In this document: in pieces, positions 14,801 through 26,800 of the stretch | Position numbering within the stretch: the first letter of the stretch is position 1 | Layout of the letters: every line of letters starts with the position of its first letter | Origin: Garcia nutans | Lineage: Eukaryota > Streptophyta > Magnoliopsida > Malpighiales > Euphorbiaceae | Length of the DNA: 64,000 nt | Direction of reading: 5' to 3' | Assembly: GCA_947685225.1 (NCBI GenBank) | Contig: CANTUV010000031.1 | Coordinates: 67,189,001-67,253,000 of the forward strand | Notes under the pieces: generated by a model | Database searches by the model: none | What the model was told of the DNA's origin: nothing | What the model saw: only the letters and a program-made list of their open reading frames with translations | Program-made: the position numbers and the translations under genes

Positions 14801-17800
14801 CAAGACTATAAAAGGTTATCACAGCTTTAAAGTGAGTTAATCTCTTTCAACCTCACACCCCTTTTTAGAACTCATATATAACATAAGGTTAACTGGCTCT
14901 CCTTCAATTTCCATCCAATTTTGTTCCTTCAGCCTTTCTAACTTCCCTCAGCATCACTCCAAAAACTCCTCGACCAGTGGAAATTGATCTAAAAAGATAA
15001 ATTGGAAATTTTCACATGAATCTCACATTGTACTCCAACATAAAATTTCTAAGGAAGAAACAAACTTTCCTACTTTGACTTTGACTCCTAATCCTGGACA
15101 TGTTTTATACAGACATATAAAATAATATAGTTTGTTAGTTGTACTTACATTAAATCCTCTATGATTATAAACATCTAATTACAATACGGGGAACAAATCA
15201 TTTTCCTGCCCCATATGGATTTGGATTGGAGTGTCCTTGGCCTCCGTGATCAAGTACATTTCAGAGTGTTTACTTAAAAATTCATTTTGAACCTTGTAAC
15301 ATAAATTTATTAAATTCAAAGGAAACTAACAATCTCTCTAACTACCCAGGTACTCAAGGAAGAGCCTGCTAATTTCAACTTTCCTAGGTGGAGCAATTAA
15401 AGAGGAATTAACTTGGAAAGCCAATTCTGAGAAGTGATAAAATCATCAATTACCATGAGAATATTAACTAATAGATTTAGATCGGGACTTACCACCTACC
15501 ACTGTTTCTCCATTCCTAGATCCTGTTTTCAGCATGTACATATATCCTTTTATGGCCCGATACACCTCACGAACAACCAACTCCATTCTCTGGCAAAATC
15601 CACACCAATTATTGCTAAACAAAACCAGTACATCCTCATTCCAGCCATGGACAACATTGACGCTATCCGATTGATTAAAACCTAGAACCTTCTCAGAGAA
15701 ACTTCTAGATGTAACTCGAGGGATGGGATCAACATCATGGAAGTCCAAATTAATAAGGGGTGGATGAGTTCCTTCTATAGGGTTTTCAAGTTCAGACTCA
15801 GAGCGTTGGTATGGAAGAAGAATTCCATCAAGAAATCCATCAAGAAAATCCTCCAATGATGCATAGCTGAAAATCTTCTTCTCAGGAAAAACATAATGCT
15901 GCTGCAGAATGGGATCAATTATTACCACGGATGGAATTCTTGTTTCACCGGTCAAAGCTCTTAGTAGCCGGTAGTTTCCATCAGAAAAGAAAAAAGAACC
16001 CTTAAAACTTTGAAAGTGAAGATGTTCCTCCTCCAACTGGTCCATTAGGGTAGAACGCGTTTCTTCTTCCCTTACTCCTGAAATAGTTAGCCCATCATCT
16101 GACACAAGTTGGTTAGGTTTTATGGATGGTATATGTCTGCTTGTATCAACATAAGTTTTCTGATCATCATCCTGAGAAGAGTTATTAATATCAGTAATTT
16201 GGGAACTTTTATCCTGATTTATAGCAGAGTCGTCATCCAGATCAACACTAGTTTTTGCAACGCCTTCTTCAGATGATACAACTGAAACTTCCATAGACTC
16301 CAACTGTGGTTCTGATTGCAATTTATCTGTTAGTTTAACGTCAATATCATTATGTAAAAGTTGGAAACCTACCTCCTTAGCAACTGAACTTAATTTTGCT
16401 TCCTTCTTTTGCTGAAAAAGGTATGTCAAGACTTCATGCAAGGAACTTCCTTGTGAATCTGAAGCTAAATTCTCTAAAACTGCATGTTTACCCTCATTTA
16501 CAATCATAATAGACATCTTTTCCTTTAATTTAATCTTCTGAGCAATCGGAGACAGCTTTAATATAGGATGTCCAGATATACTTATATATTCTTGAAAAGC
16601 ATGGACAGAGGCTCTTCCAGGCTTGTCACCATTTGGTTGACCTATCTGACCCGAAATCTGAAATTGCAGCGCTAAATTTCTTAATGCATCAAGAGCTTCC
16701 TTACTCCTCCTTTTGGTTTCTGATGAGTCAGAGAATCTGTCCACGAACAGAAGCACCGATGGCTTATCAGCAGGTACAGCAGGATCAAGATCTTGGCCAT
16801 TACCTTCCAGCTACATGATATGAAAGAGATATATAATCAATAATATAGTCAATACACTTCATTCAACCCAAACCAAATTCAAAACAAAACAAAAAAAAAA
16901 AACAAAGTTCAAAAATAAAATCACAGAAGAAAAAAAAAAGAAAACAGGGATATGATAGAAGAAATACAACAACAGAAAACAAGGGGCCTCCATGACTGTA
17001 AATAGCCCTCAGTACTACTGGAATTCAAACATGAAAACTATATCTATTCAAAAGTTTTTAATATAAGCATAAGTAAGGAGTACGTAAACATAGAGGCTCA
17101 AAGAATCCTGGTTTTAAATCACGACAAGATATTGGGGCACAGACCCTTATCTTCCATATTTTTGGAGAGAGAGAAATAGTATATGATTTATTCAAAGTTG
17201 CCACTGATATAAGAATGATGCATAATTATTTTCATATCGGGGGGTAGCAGCTGCATCAAAAACTAAATCCCAAGCTTCTCACAAAAAACGAGCAGTTCTA
17301 ATCAAAAAAAAATTTGTACAAAGTTCATGTTCTACATGAATAGCTTAACAACCTCTTTAACAACCAGCCATTTGTCAAGTGTATAGTATAGAACGTTAAT
17401 TAATTGTATTTAGCACATTAATATTTGTTTTAGTTAATAATTAGGCCTCGTTTGTTTCACTAGAAATATCTCCACAAATCAAACTTCCTGGAAAGCAGTA
17501 AAAACCATTATGTTTGGTTTGCTAGACAAATAGTCACAGGGAAATTGGGCTTCTCTTTAACCACTTAACGTCCCCAATACCAAGACATAAACTCAATGAA
17601 AGGGATCAGTAAGTTCAACATCATTACTGGAAGTGGAATGAAATTACTTTTAAAATAATGTTCAAGTACTTTTATAAAAGGCCTAACCCCCAGAAAAAAT
17701 CCACTGAAATATGCATTTTTTCAATTTAATCCCATCCTTTGATTTTTTTTTTTTTTTTTTGCGTCAATTTCATCTAATGCAGGCTTGGGATTGACATGGC

Positions 17801-20800
17801 AGGCTCAGTTATTATCCGCTTGAGCCCTCAAAATTCACAGTTGCTCATTCTTTTTCATATAATTTTCACTAAAAACGAAACCGTTTCTCTTAATCATTTT
17901 CTGTCTCCCCTTTAGTTGCAGAGCTGAATCTGCATTTCTCTGTAAAAGAAAGAGGGGGAGAGAAATTGGAAAAAATGGATCTGCACATCACAACCAACTA
18001 TGGATCCAACCAAATTACGTGCAATGTGTCACAAGACTTGCATGTGACTAGCCAAAATGGGAGGTTTGGCTAGAAATTCTCCAGAATGTTGTATGTAAAT
18101 ATTCTTTAAAATGTTCTATAGTGTTCCATAGAGTTTTAGAGTTGTGTATGTGTAGATTTCTCTAGTCTATGGTAGATAATGTCTTAGGAATATGCCATAG
18201 AATATTCAAAGGAATATGCTAAGAATTGTGTAGAACTTTAATATAGGCCGTTGGATCAAATTGATAACCACCGTCTATTGAGGGGGTAGAGTAATATAAA
18301 TAGGGGTATGATTCATTTGTTGGAACCATCCAAGAAATCCAAGTTCTTTTAGTAATAAAGGCTTTCAAGCATTCTCTCAATTCTCTCTTCTTCTCTTGTG
18401 ATTGAGTTGCTTTCTTTATTACTTAGATTCCGCATTTAACTTGTCTAAGCTAGGCAAGCATTTCGAGGAAAGGCTGACCAGCATTCTTTCAAATGTTGGG
18501 CAAAGTTTGCTAGTGCCGCACGGGTTTGAGCTTGTAAAAAAGAAATCTCGTGACAGTTGGTATCAAAGTTTAGGCTTGAGAAGACTTTAACACGAGAGAA
18601 TGGCAGAAGCTATCAATCCTTTTGTTGCTACTAGCATCACCCAAGAAGGGAAGGGCCGCAAGGATAAGTCGAGGGGCATCATCGCTGCCATGGAGGAAAG
18701 GTTGGCAAGGTTTAATGCCACCATGTCCTAGATAAGGGACAAAGTCGAGAATATGGACCAATGCATCGAGGGACAAAAGTCTATTGGGGTGGACGAGCTC
18801 CACGAGGAGATGCAAGGTGCCTTAAACACGGCCTTGGACATAGTGTCCAAGAAGATGCAATCCTTGGAGGCCACCGTTGCTGCGAAGGATAATGAGGTGA
18901 ATGCTTGCAAGGTAAGGATTACCAAACTTGAAGAAGTTGTGGAGAAACTCCAAACTCAACTTAGTGTGTGCATGGCTGCCGTAGCCAATGGAGATGGGGC
19001 TGCCGTAGCCAATGGAGATGGAGCTACGCATGCCGCTCCTACCAACAAGGTAGATATTCCCCACCCACAAGCCTATAGTAGGGCGAGGAATGCAAGGAAA
19101 TCGACAACTTTCTTTGAGGCGTCGAGAACTACTTTGATGCAGTAGGAATCTTCGATGATGCTCAACGGGTGAAGAGTGTTAGAGTGAAGAACAAAAATAT
19201 AATGGATTGAAGATAAACAAGACAATAACAATATGGAGAGAAACTGATTTGTATTGATAATGGATGAAAATAACTCAATCTGTAATTACAATCAATTCTG
19301 CTGGAAAGGAAAATAACAAAAGATGAATATGGTTGCAAGCAACCCCCAGGCTAAGCCCGTATAGAATAATCTGTCCAAAATAACAAAATGATTCCAAAAA
19401 AAATGCCTCTTCTCTCCCTTGCTATCACTTAAGTAGGCAGCCCGTAACTAACTCTGCTGATGTGGAATTCTTTCTTGATTCTCACTCCGTTTCCCATTAT
19501 TCCCTTTGCTGCCCCTTCTGGAATATACCATCAGTGGCCTTGGTTCTGCATTGCTAACAATACTCCCCTCTGGAAGACCAGACTTGTCCTCAAGGCTGAA
19601 TTGTGGAAACTGACCCAACATATCAGAGTTATCAACCCAAGTAGCTTCATCTGCACTTTGACCTTTCCACTGAATGAGAACTTGCTCCACAGGCTGCTAG
19701 TTCCTTTCAATGGTTCGGCGTTGGCAAATCCGTTTAGGCTCTAAGAGTGGTCCCTCTTCAGTATTCAAACAATCAGGCAGCTTGTCCATTATAGGGTGAT
19801 CTCCTACCATCTTCTTTAATTGTGATACATGAAAAACAGGGTGTATCTTAGCAGTAGGTGGAAGATCTAACTTGTAAGCAACTGCTCCAATTCTTTTTGT
19901 GATGATATAAGGACCATAATACCGAGCTGCCAATTTTGCATTTACTCTTGCAGCCACTGTTTGTTGGCAATGCGGCCGGAGTTTCAAGAAAACTTTATCG
20001 CCCACAGAGAATTAAATGTCCCGGCGATGCTTGTTAGCATATTTGACCATGAGTTGTTGTGCCCGATGGAGATTAAAGCGCAATTGACGAATGATATCAT
20101 CCCTGTTTTGAAGGTGTTGTGAGAGAGCTTCCACTCTTGTTTCCCCAGGTAAGTAGTGTTGCATTGTTGGAGGAGGTCTTCCATAAACGGCTTCGAATGG
20201 AGTTTTCTGAATTGCACCATGAAAATTGGTGTTATACCAATATTCTGCCCAACATATCCATTTCGACCAAGCAGCAGGCTGATCCGAACAAAAACACCTC
20301 AAGTATGATTCCAAGCTTCTGTTTAGCACCTCTGTTTGTCCATCCGTCTGTGGATGGTAGGAAGAACTAAAGCGGAGTTGGGTACCTTGAAGGCGAAACA
20401 ACTCAGTCCAGAAGTGGCTTAGGAAAATCGAATCCCTATCACTTACCATAGACAATGGAATCCCGTGAAGCTTGACAATGTCTTTCACAAATACTTCAGC
20501 TACTTTGGCAGCAGTAAATGGGTGCCGTAGAGGTATAAAATGGGCATATTTGGAGAGTCTATCAACTACCACCAAAATGCAGTCAACTCCATGTGATTTA
20601 GGGAGACCAGTGATAAAATCTAAGGACACATCTTCCCAAATCTGTTGTGGGACCGGAAGAGGTTGAAGGAGCCCGGCCGGGGATTGTGCTTCATATTTAT
20701 GTTTCTGACAAATAACACAGGCTGCCACAAATTTTTGTATCATTCCCATCATACCTGGCCAATAAAAATTCGAGGCTATCCTCCGATATGTGCGAAAAGC

Positions 20801-23800
20801 TCCAGAATGTCCACCCACAGCTGTAGAGTGAAATTCAGCCATAATTTGTTGCACCCATTTGGATGAAGCTGGTAGCACCAATCTGCCCTTGTAAAACAAG
20901 CGCCCTTGGACAAGAGTGTAGTGAGGATGTTTGGTAGATGGTGAACCCAAGTCAGCGATGATCTTGGATAAGAAGGGATCAAGCTGAATTTCCTTGTGTA
21001 TTTCCTCCCAATCAACCCATTGCGGGCTGGATATTGCTTGAATTTCTAGGTCGTCATGACATCGAGATAAAGCATCAGCAACCCGATTTGTTTTTCCAGC
21101 CCTATATTCAATAGTAAAATCATAACCCATCAGCTTTGCTGCCCATTATTGCTGAGAAGGGGTAATGATGTCTTCATGAATGAGATACCGGAGACTTTGC
21201 TGGTCGGTTCTAATTATGAATTTTCGCCCAATCAAATAAGGACGCCAGTGCCGGACAGCAAGAACTACGGCCATTAATTCATTATCATAGGCAGACCGTG
21301 TTGTAGCAGGGGTATTTGTTGCCTTGCTAAAGAAAGCAATAGGTCTGCCATTCTGCATTAAAACGGCCCCAATGCCAGACTTTGATGCGTCGGTTTCAAC
21401 AACGAAAGGCTGAGAAAAGTCTGGCATGGCAAGTACTGGGGATGAAACAATCGCCTCCTTTAAGTTCTCAAAAGACCGTTGAGCTGTTGTAGTCCATTGA
21501 AATTTAGCTGGAGTATCTTTTTTTAGAAGCTGAGTTAATGGTTGCGCAATCTGCCCATAATGGAGAATAAACCGGCGGTAATATCCCGTAAGCCCGAGGA
21601 ACCCCCTAACTGCCTTCACTGACTTGGGAACCGGCCATTGCATAATGCTTGATACCTTTGAAGGTTCCATTGCTAACCCATGAACAGAAATAACATGGCC
21701 CAAATACTTAACGGAAGTTTTGCCAAAGGAGCATTTCTTTGCGTTGAGAGTGAGAGAATGCTGTTGAAGTAACATGAAGAACATACGAAGATGGTCCAAG
21801 TGAAGCGTCCAAGTGTGGCTATACACTAGAATATCGTCAAAGAATACCAATACAAATTGCCGTAAGTGTGGTCGAAACACATCATTCATGACTGCTTGGA
21901 ATGTTGCCGGGGCATTTGTCAATCCAAACGGCATAAACCGGAATTCATAATGGCCTGAGTGTGTTCGGAAGGCTGTTTTTGGGATATCAGGGGCAGCAAC
22001 TCTGATTTGATGAAACCCTTGCTTAAGATCGAGCTTTGAAAAGTATTGGGTGCCATGCAATTCATCCAATAGTTCTTGAATCACCGGAATAGGGTATTTA
22101 TGGGGAACGGTGACTTTGTTTAGTTGACTATAATCCACACAAAAACGCCAACTCCCATCCTTTTTCTTGACTAACAAAACCGGGCTCGAATAAGGACTAG
22201 CACTGGTTTGAATGATACCAGCAGTGAGCATATCCTTCACAAGTTTCTCTATCTCATCCTTCTGAAAATGTCCATATCTGTAAGGTTTAACTGTAACAGG
22301 GCCACAACTTAGCTGGAGAATGATACGATGATCATGAGATTGACGAGGTGGCAGATAAGTAATCTCTTTGAAAATGACACTGAATTCAAATAAGAGAGTT
22401 CGGAGTTGCTGATTTTCTGTAACTGACAAATCTGTGTCAATGGATGGTAGGACTGTTTCTGGAACTATATTCCATAGTAAGACGGAGAAACTCACATCGG
22501 ACGTCTTAGCAATGGATTTACATGAAGCTGAAGATTTCGTCAATGATGGGTTTCCCACCAGAGTAACCAACCTATCTTGATGGGTAAACTTCATTGTTAA
22601 TTGTTGCCAATTAACCTGAACTTCGCCAAGAGTTGCAAGCCAGGCCACCCCTAGGATAACATCCATGCCACTCAATGGAAAAAGATAGAAATCCCCTGAA
22701 ATTTCTATGCTGCCCACCTGCACTTTCAATTGCCTACACATACCAGTAGAACGCAATCTGTGGTCATCTCCTAATTTGACAAAGAAGGGAGGAGTAGGAG
22801 TTACCTGTAAATTCAGTTGAGCCGCTAACTGATCGGAGATGAAATTGTGGCTAGCGCCACTATCAACCATAACCACAATTGACTGTATAGCCACCAGCCC
22901 CATGAGTTTCATCGTGCGAGGTTGAGAAATGCCATTCACCGAGAACAAGGAAAGCTCTAATTGAGAAAAATGAGCTTCATCAATCTCCAAAGGTAAGTTG
23001 GGTTGAATGTCAGATTCCAATTCAGCTAATTGGCCTTCATCAGATAGGGTTTCATCTTCTCCGCAAACTAGTGCCCTTAGAGATTTATTGGGGCATTCAT
23101 GGAGAGGGGAGTATGGTTGCTTACACTTGAAACACAATCCCTTAGAACGCAGAGCTTGATATTCCTAATGAGAATACTGGCGTATTCCCCTGTTTCTGGG
23201 TGTATTGGTGAGAGCTTTGGTTGGAGGAGCAAGAAGGGGTAAGGGTTGATTGATTTGTGTAGAACGATGGGTAGGTTCTGGGGGTCGAGTTGGATGTGCA
23301 ACATGAGTGCTGGGTCAGGCTGGACCTTGGATAAAGGCTTGGGCTCGGTTGGATGTTGGGTTAAGGGTTTGGAGGCCAAGACCAAATCGGGGTGTGGGGC
23401 TGATTTGTGGAGTATAGTCGCCGGAAGTCAGGCGGTGGTGTGTATTAATAGAGTATGGCAGATGAGAATGTTAGGAGATTTCCAACTCGATTTCACGAGC
23501 TACTTCCATTGCTTGGTAGAAATCTGAGGTATCTCTAGACCTCATCCGAACCCTGATTTCCTCTCTCAATCCATTAAGGAAGAACCCAATCAACTGTGGG
23601 TCAATCAGATCTGGGAGCTGCGCTACTCTGGTGATGAAATCGTCCGTGAATTCGTCGACGAAACCCAGCTGTTTGGTGGCTACTAGATGTTCATAAGGGT
23701 TCTTGGGAACATCACCGGAGTATTTCCAAATAAGTTCAGTCTTCAACTGCTGCCAGGATAAATTTGGGACTCTGTTGCGCATCCATCGTAACCAATGGAG

Positions 23801-26800
23801 AGGGGCTCCCTGCATATTAACAAGGGCAACGATGATTTGAGAGGAAGGAGGTGTATTGTGCAGTTCAAAATACTGCTCAACTCGTGCTGTCCATCCAACA
23901 GGATCAATTCCCGTAAAGGTTGGCATCTCTAACTTCTTTGGGGTATAATGGTTTTCTGCGTGGCAAGTGGGTATAGTGGTGTTTTGGAGATGTGAGGATG
24001 AATCTGCTGTATCAGCAGTTTGTGGGTTTGCTTTGGGTAAGGAGCTTGGTTCGGCAGAAGATTTGGTGATGAGGTTATTGAGGAGAAGTTTGATTTCATT
24101 GTTATCAAGCTTAAGTGAAGAAATTGTTTCCTGTATATCAACAACGTTCTTCTCTAACGTTTCGATCCATGAATCCATTCTTGTGTTTGGCATCCAGCAG
24201 GTCAGACCAATTGTTAGAGTGAAGAACAAAAATATAATGGATTGAAGATAAACAAGACAATAACAATATGGAGAGAAACTGATTTGTATTGATAATGGAT
24301 GAAAATAACTCAATCTGTAATTACAATCAATTCTGCTGGAAAGGAAAATAACAAAAGATGAATATGGTTGCAAGCAACCCCCAGGCTAAGCCCGTACAGA
24401 ATAATCTGTCCAAAATAACAAAATGATTCCAAAAAAAAAATGCCTCTTCTCTCCCTTGCTATCACTTAAGTAGGCAGCCCGTAACTAACTCTGCTGATGT
24501 GGAATTCTTTCTTGATTCTCACTCCGTTTCCCATTATTCCCTTTGCTGCCCCTTCTGGAATATACCATCAGTGGCCTTGGTTCTGCATTGCTAACAAAGA
24601 GCATCACTCCCTACTTAAGAGACATCGCCATGGTGTGGTGGCAAAGGAGAAGTGATGATGTGAAGAAGGGTCTTTGCACCATCGATACTTGGGAAAACTT
24701 CAAGGGGGAACTCAAGAAGCAGTTCTACCCCGAAGATGCACAAAACGAAGCAATGGCTAAGCTTCGTCGCCTTCAACATAAGGAAGGCCACATAAGGGAG
24801 TATGTGAAGGAATTCTCTGAGTTGATGTTGGAGATTCCGAGCATGGGGCAAGAAGATGCTCTCTTTTGCTTCATGGATGGCCTAACTGGATGGGCCAAGT
24901 TTGAACTCCAAAGGAGAGGAGTCCAAAATCTAGCTACCGCAATGGTCGCTGCCGAGTCCTTGATCGAATTCAAGAGGAAGGATTCGAAAAAGGAGCAAGG
25001 CAAGAAGTCCACCTACAATGAAAAAGGTGGGGGAGATAGGGATAAATCTCCCAAGAAGGGCCAAACCTCCAGGGACAAAGGCAAGGGAAAGAAGGAGGAC
25101 AAGGATGATGCTTCCAAGTCCAAGATCGCTTGCTTCTTATGCAATGGGCCTCATCGGGCTTTTGAGTGCCCTAAGCGTACTAAGCGTAGGAAGATTGTTG
25201 CCTTATTCATGGAAGAGGAGAAGCAAGAGGAACGAAGACTTGCTTCAATGCACCTACTTTGTGCAATCCAAGCCAAAGTGGAAGAGCAACCACGAGGCCG
25301 AATGTATGTGGAGACCGAGATTGGGGGCAACACCATCCAAGCCTTGGTGGATACTAGTGCCGACACATTCTATATGGCCAAGAAGCTAGCGGACAAGATT
25401 GATTTATCTTACACCAAGGAGAAGGGCTTCATCAAGGGGGTCAATGCTAAGAGCCTCAATCGATGGTGTAGCACGAGACACCAATATCAAAATCGGCCAA
25501 TGGAGAGGTAAGGTCGATATCACTATCGCTCCCATTGATGATAATAAGTTCTATTTGGATATAGACTTTCTAGACATGGTGAAGGCTTTCTTGGTTCCCT
25601 ATGCAACACCATGTGCATCATGGAGAAAGGACAACCATGTGTTGTTCCCGTCAAAAGGGAGATTACTAAGGAGAGAATGGTGTCCGCAATCCAACTCTCC
25701 AAAGGGGTGAAGAGGAAAGAGTCAACTTATCTTGCCACTCTTAAGGTAGATGAAGGCCCCATGGATGGAGGTGTAAATGCACCAAAGGCAATTCAAGACA
25801 CGCTTGAAGAGTTCAAGGACGTCATGTCCGTCGAACTACCAAAGAAGCTTCCTCTAAGAAGAGAGGTGGATCATGCCATTGAGTTGGAGGTTGGAGCAAA
25901 GTCATTCGCTTTTGCTCCCTATCACATGGCACCACCCGAGTTAGAAGAGCTAAAGAGGCAATTGAAGGAATTGTTTGATGCCGGTTACATCCGTCCCTCC
26001 AAAGCTCCTTATGGTGCGCCGGTTCTATTCCAAAAGAAGCATGATGGGTCACTTCGGTTATGTATTGATTACCATACTCTCAATAAGATCACCATCAAGA
26101 ACAAGTATCTCATCTCACTCATTGCAGATTTATTTGATCAACCTGGCGATGTTAGGTACTTCACCAAGTTGGATTTGCGATCAGGGTACTATCAAATTCG
26201 TATAGCCGAAGGAGATGAGCCAAAGACGGCATGTCACACGGTATGGGTCATATGAATTCCTTGTGATGCCCTTTGGCTTCACCAATGCACCGACCACATT
26301 TTGCACACTCATTAACAAGGTACTTGCTCCTTTCCTTGATCAATTTGTTGTTGTGTACCTTGATGATATTATGATTTATAGCAAAACATTGGAAGAGCAT
26401 GTGGAGCATTTGAGGCAAGTGTTTCACACTTTGAAAGAAAAGGAGCTCTATGTGAAGAAGAAGAAATGTTCCTTCGCCCAAGAAGAAGTGACATTCTTGC
26501 GTCATGTCATCGGTAGAGGCAAGCTAAGGATGGACAAGTCCAAAGTGCAAGCCATCCAAGATTGGGAGCCTCCAACTAAAGTCACCGAGTTAAGATCATT
26601 CCTTGGCTTGGTGAATTACTATAGAAGATTCATCAAGGGATATTTTTCTATGGCCGCTCCATTGACGAATTTGCTAAAGGGGCGAAGTTGGGAGTGGACT
26701 TCACGATGTCAATATGCCTTTGATGAGTTGAAGAAGGCAATTGTGGAGGAGCCGGTGTTAGCACTCCCCAACAATCTCCAACCATTTGAAGTGCACACCG

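Larger units (their letters stand above)
19177..24596 (-). mobile_element. Ty3/gypsy chromovirus (younger, nested element)
   Basis: A 5.4-kb minus-strand element sits inside the outer gag. LTRs are 24212-24596 (5') and 19177-19559 (3'), with TGTTAG...CTAACA ends. A perfect 5-bp target duplication AAGAG lies at 19172-19176 and 24597-24601. By eye the LTRs differ by one C/T substitution and a two-base length change in an A-run, so insertion was recent. The coding region stays in one frame from gag to chromodomain but carries about six in-frame stops. It lies in the same direction as the host gene. Confidence 0.95.

Noticed and set aside
16633..16818. Plus-strand open frame over the start of exon 5
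   Set aside because: It is the shadow of the real minus-strand exon and has no family content.
18402..18590. Open frame MSCFLYYLDSAFN, repeated at 29019-29222
   Set aside because: It lies inside the two LTRs of the outer chromovirus and owes its duplication to the LTR pair, not to a gene.
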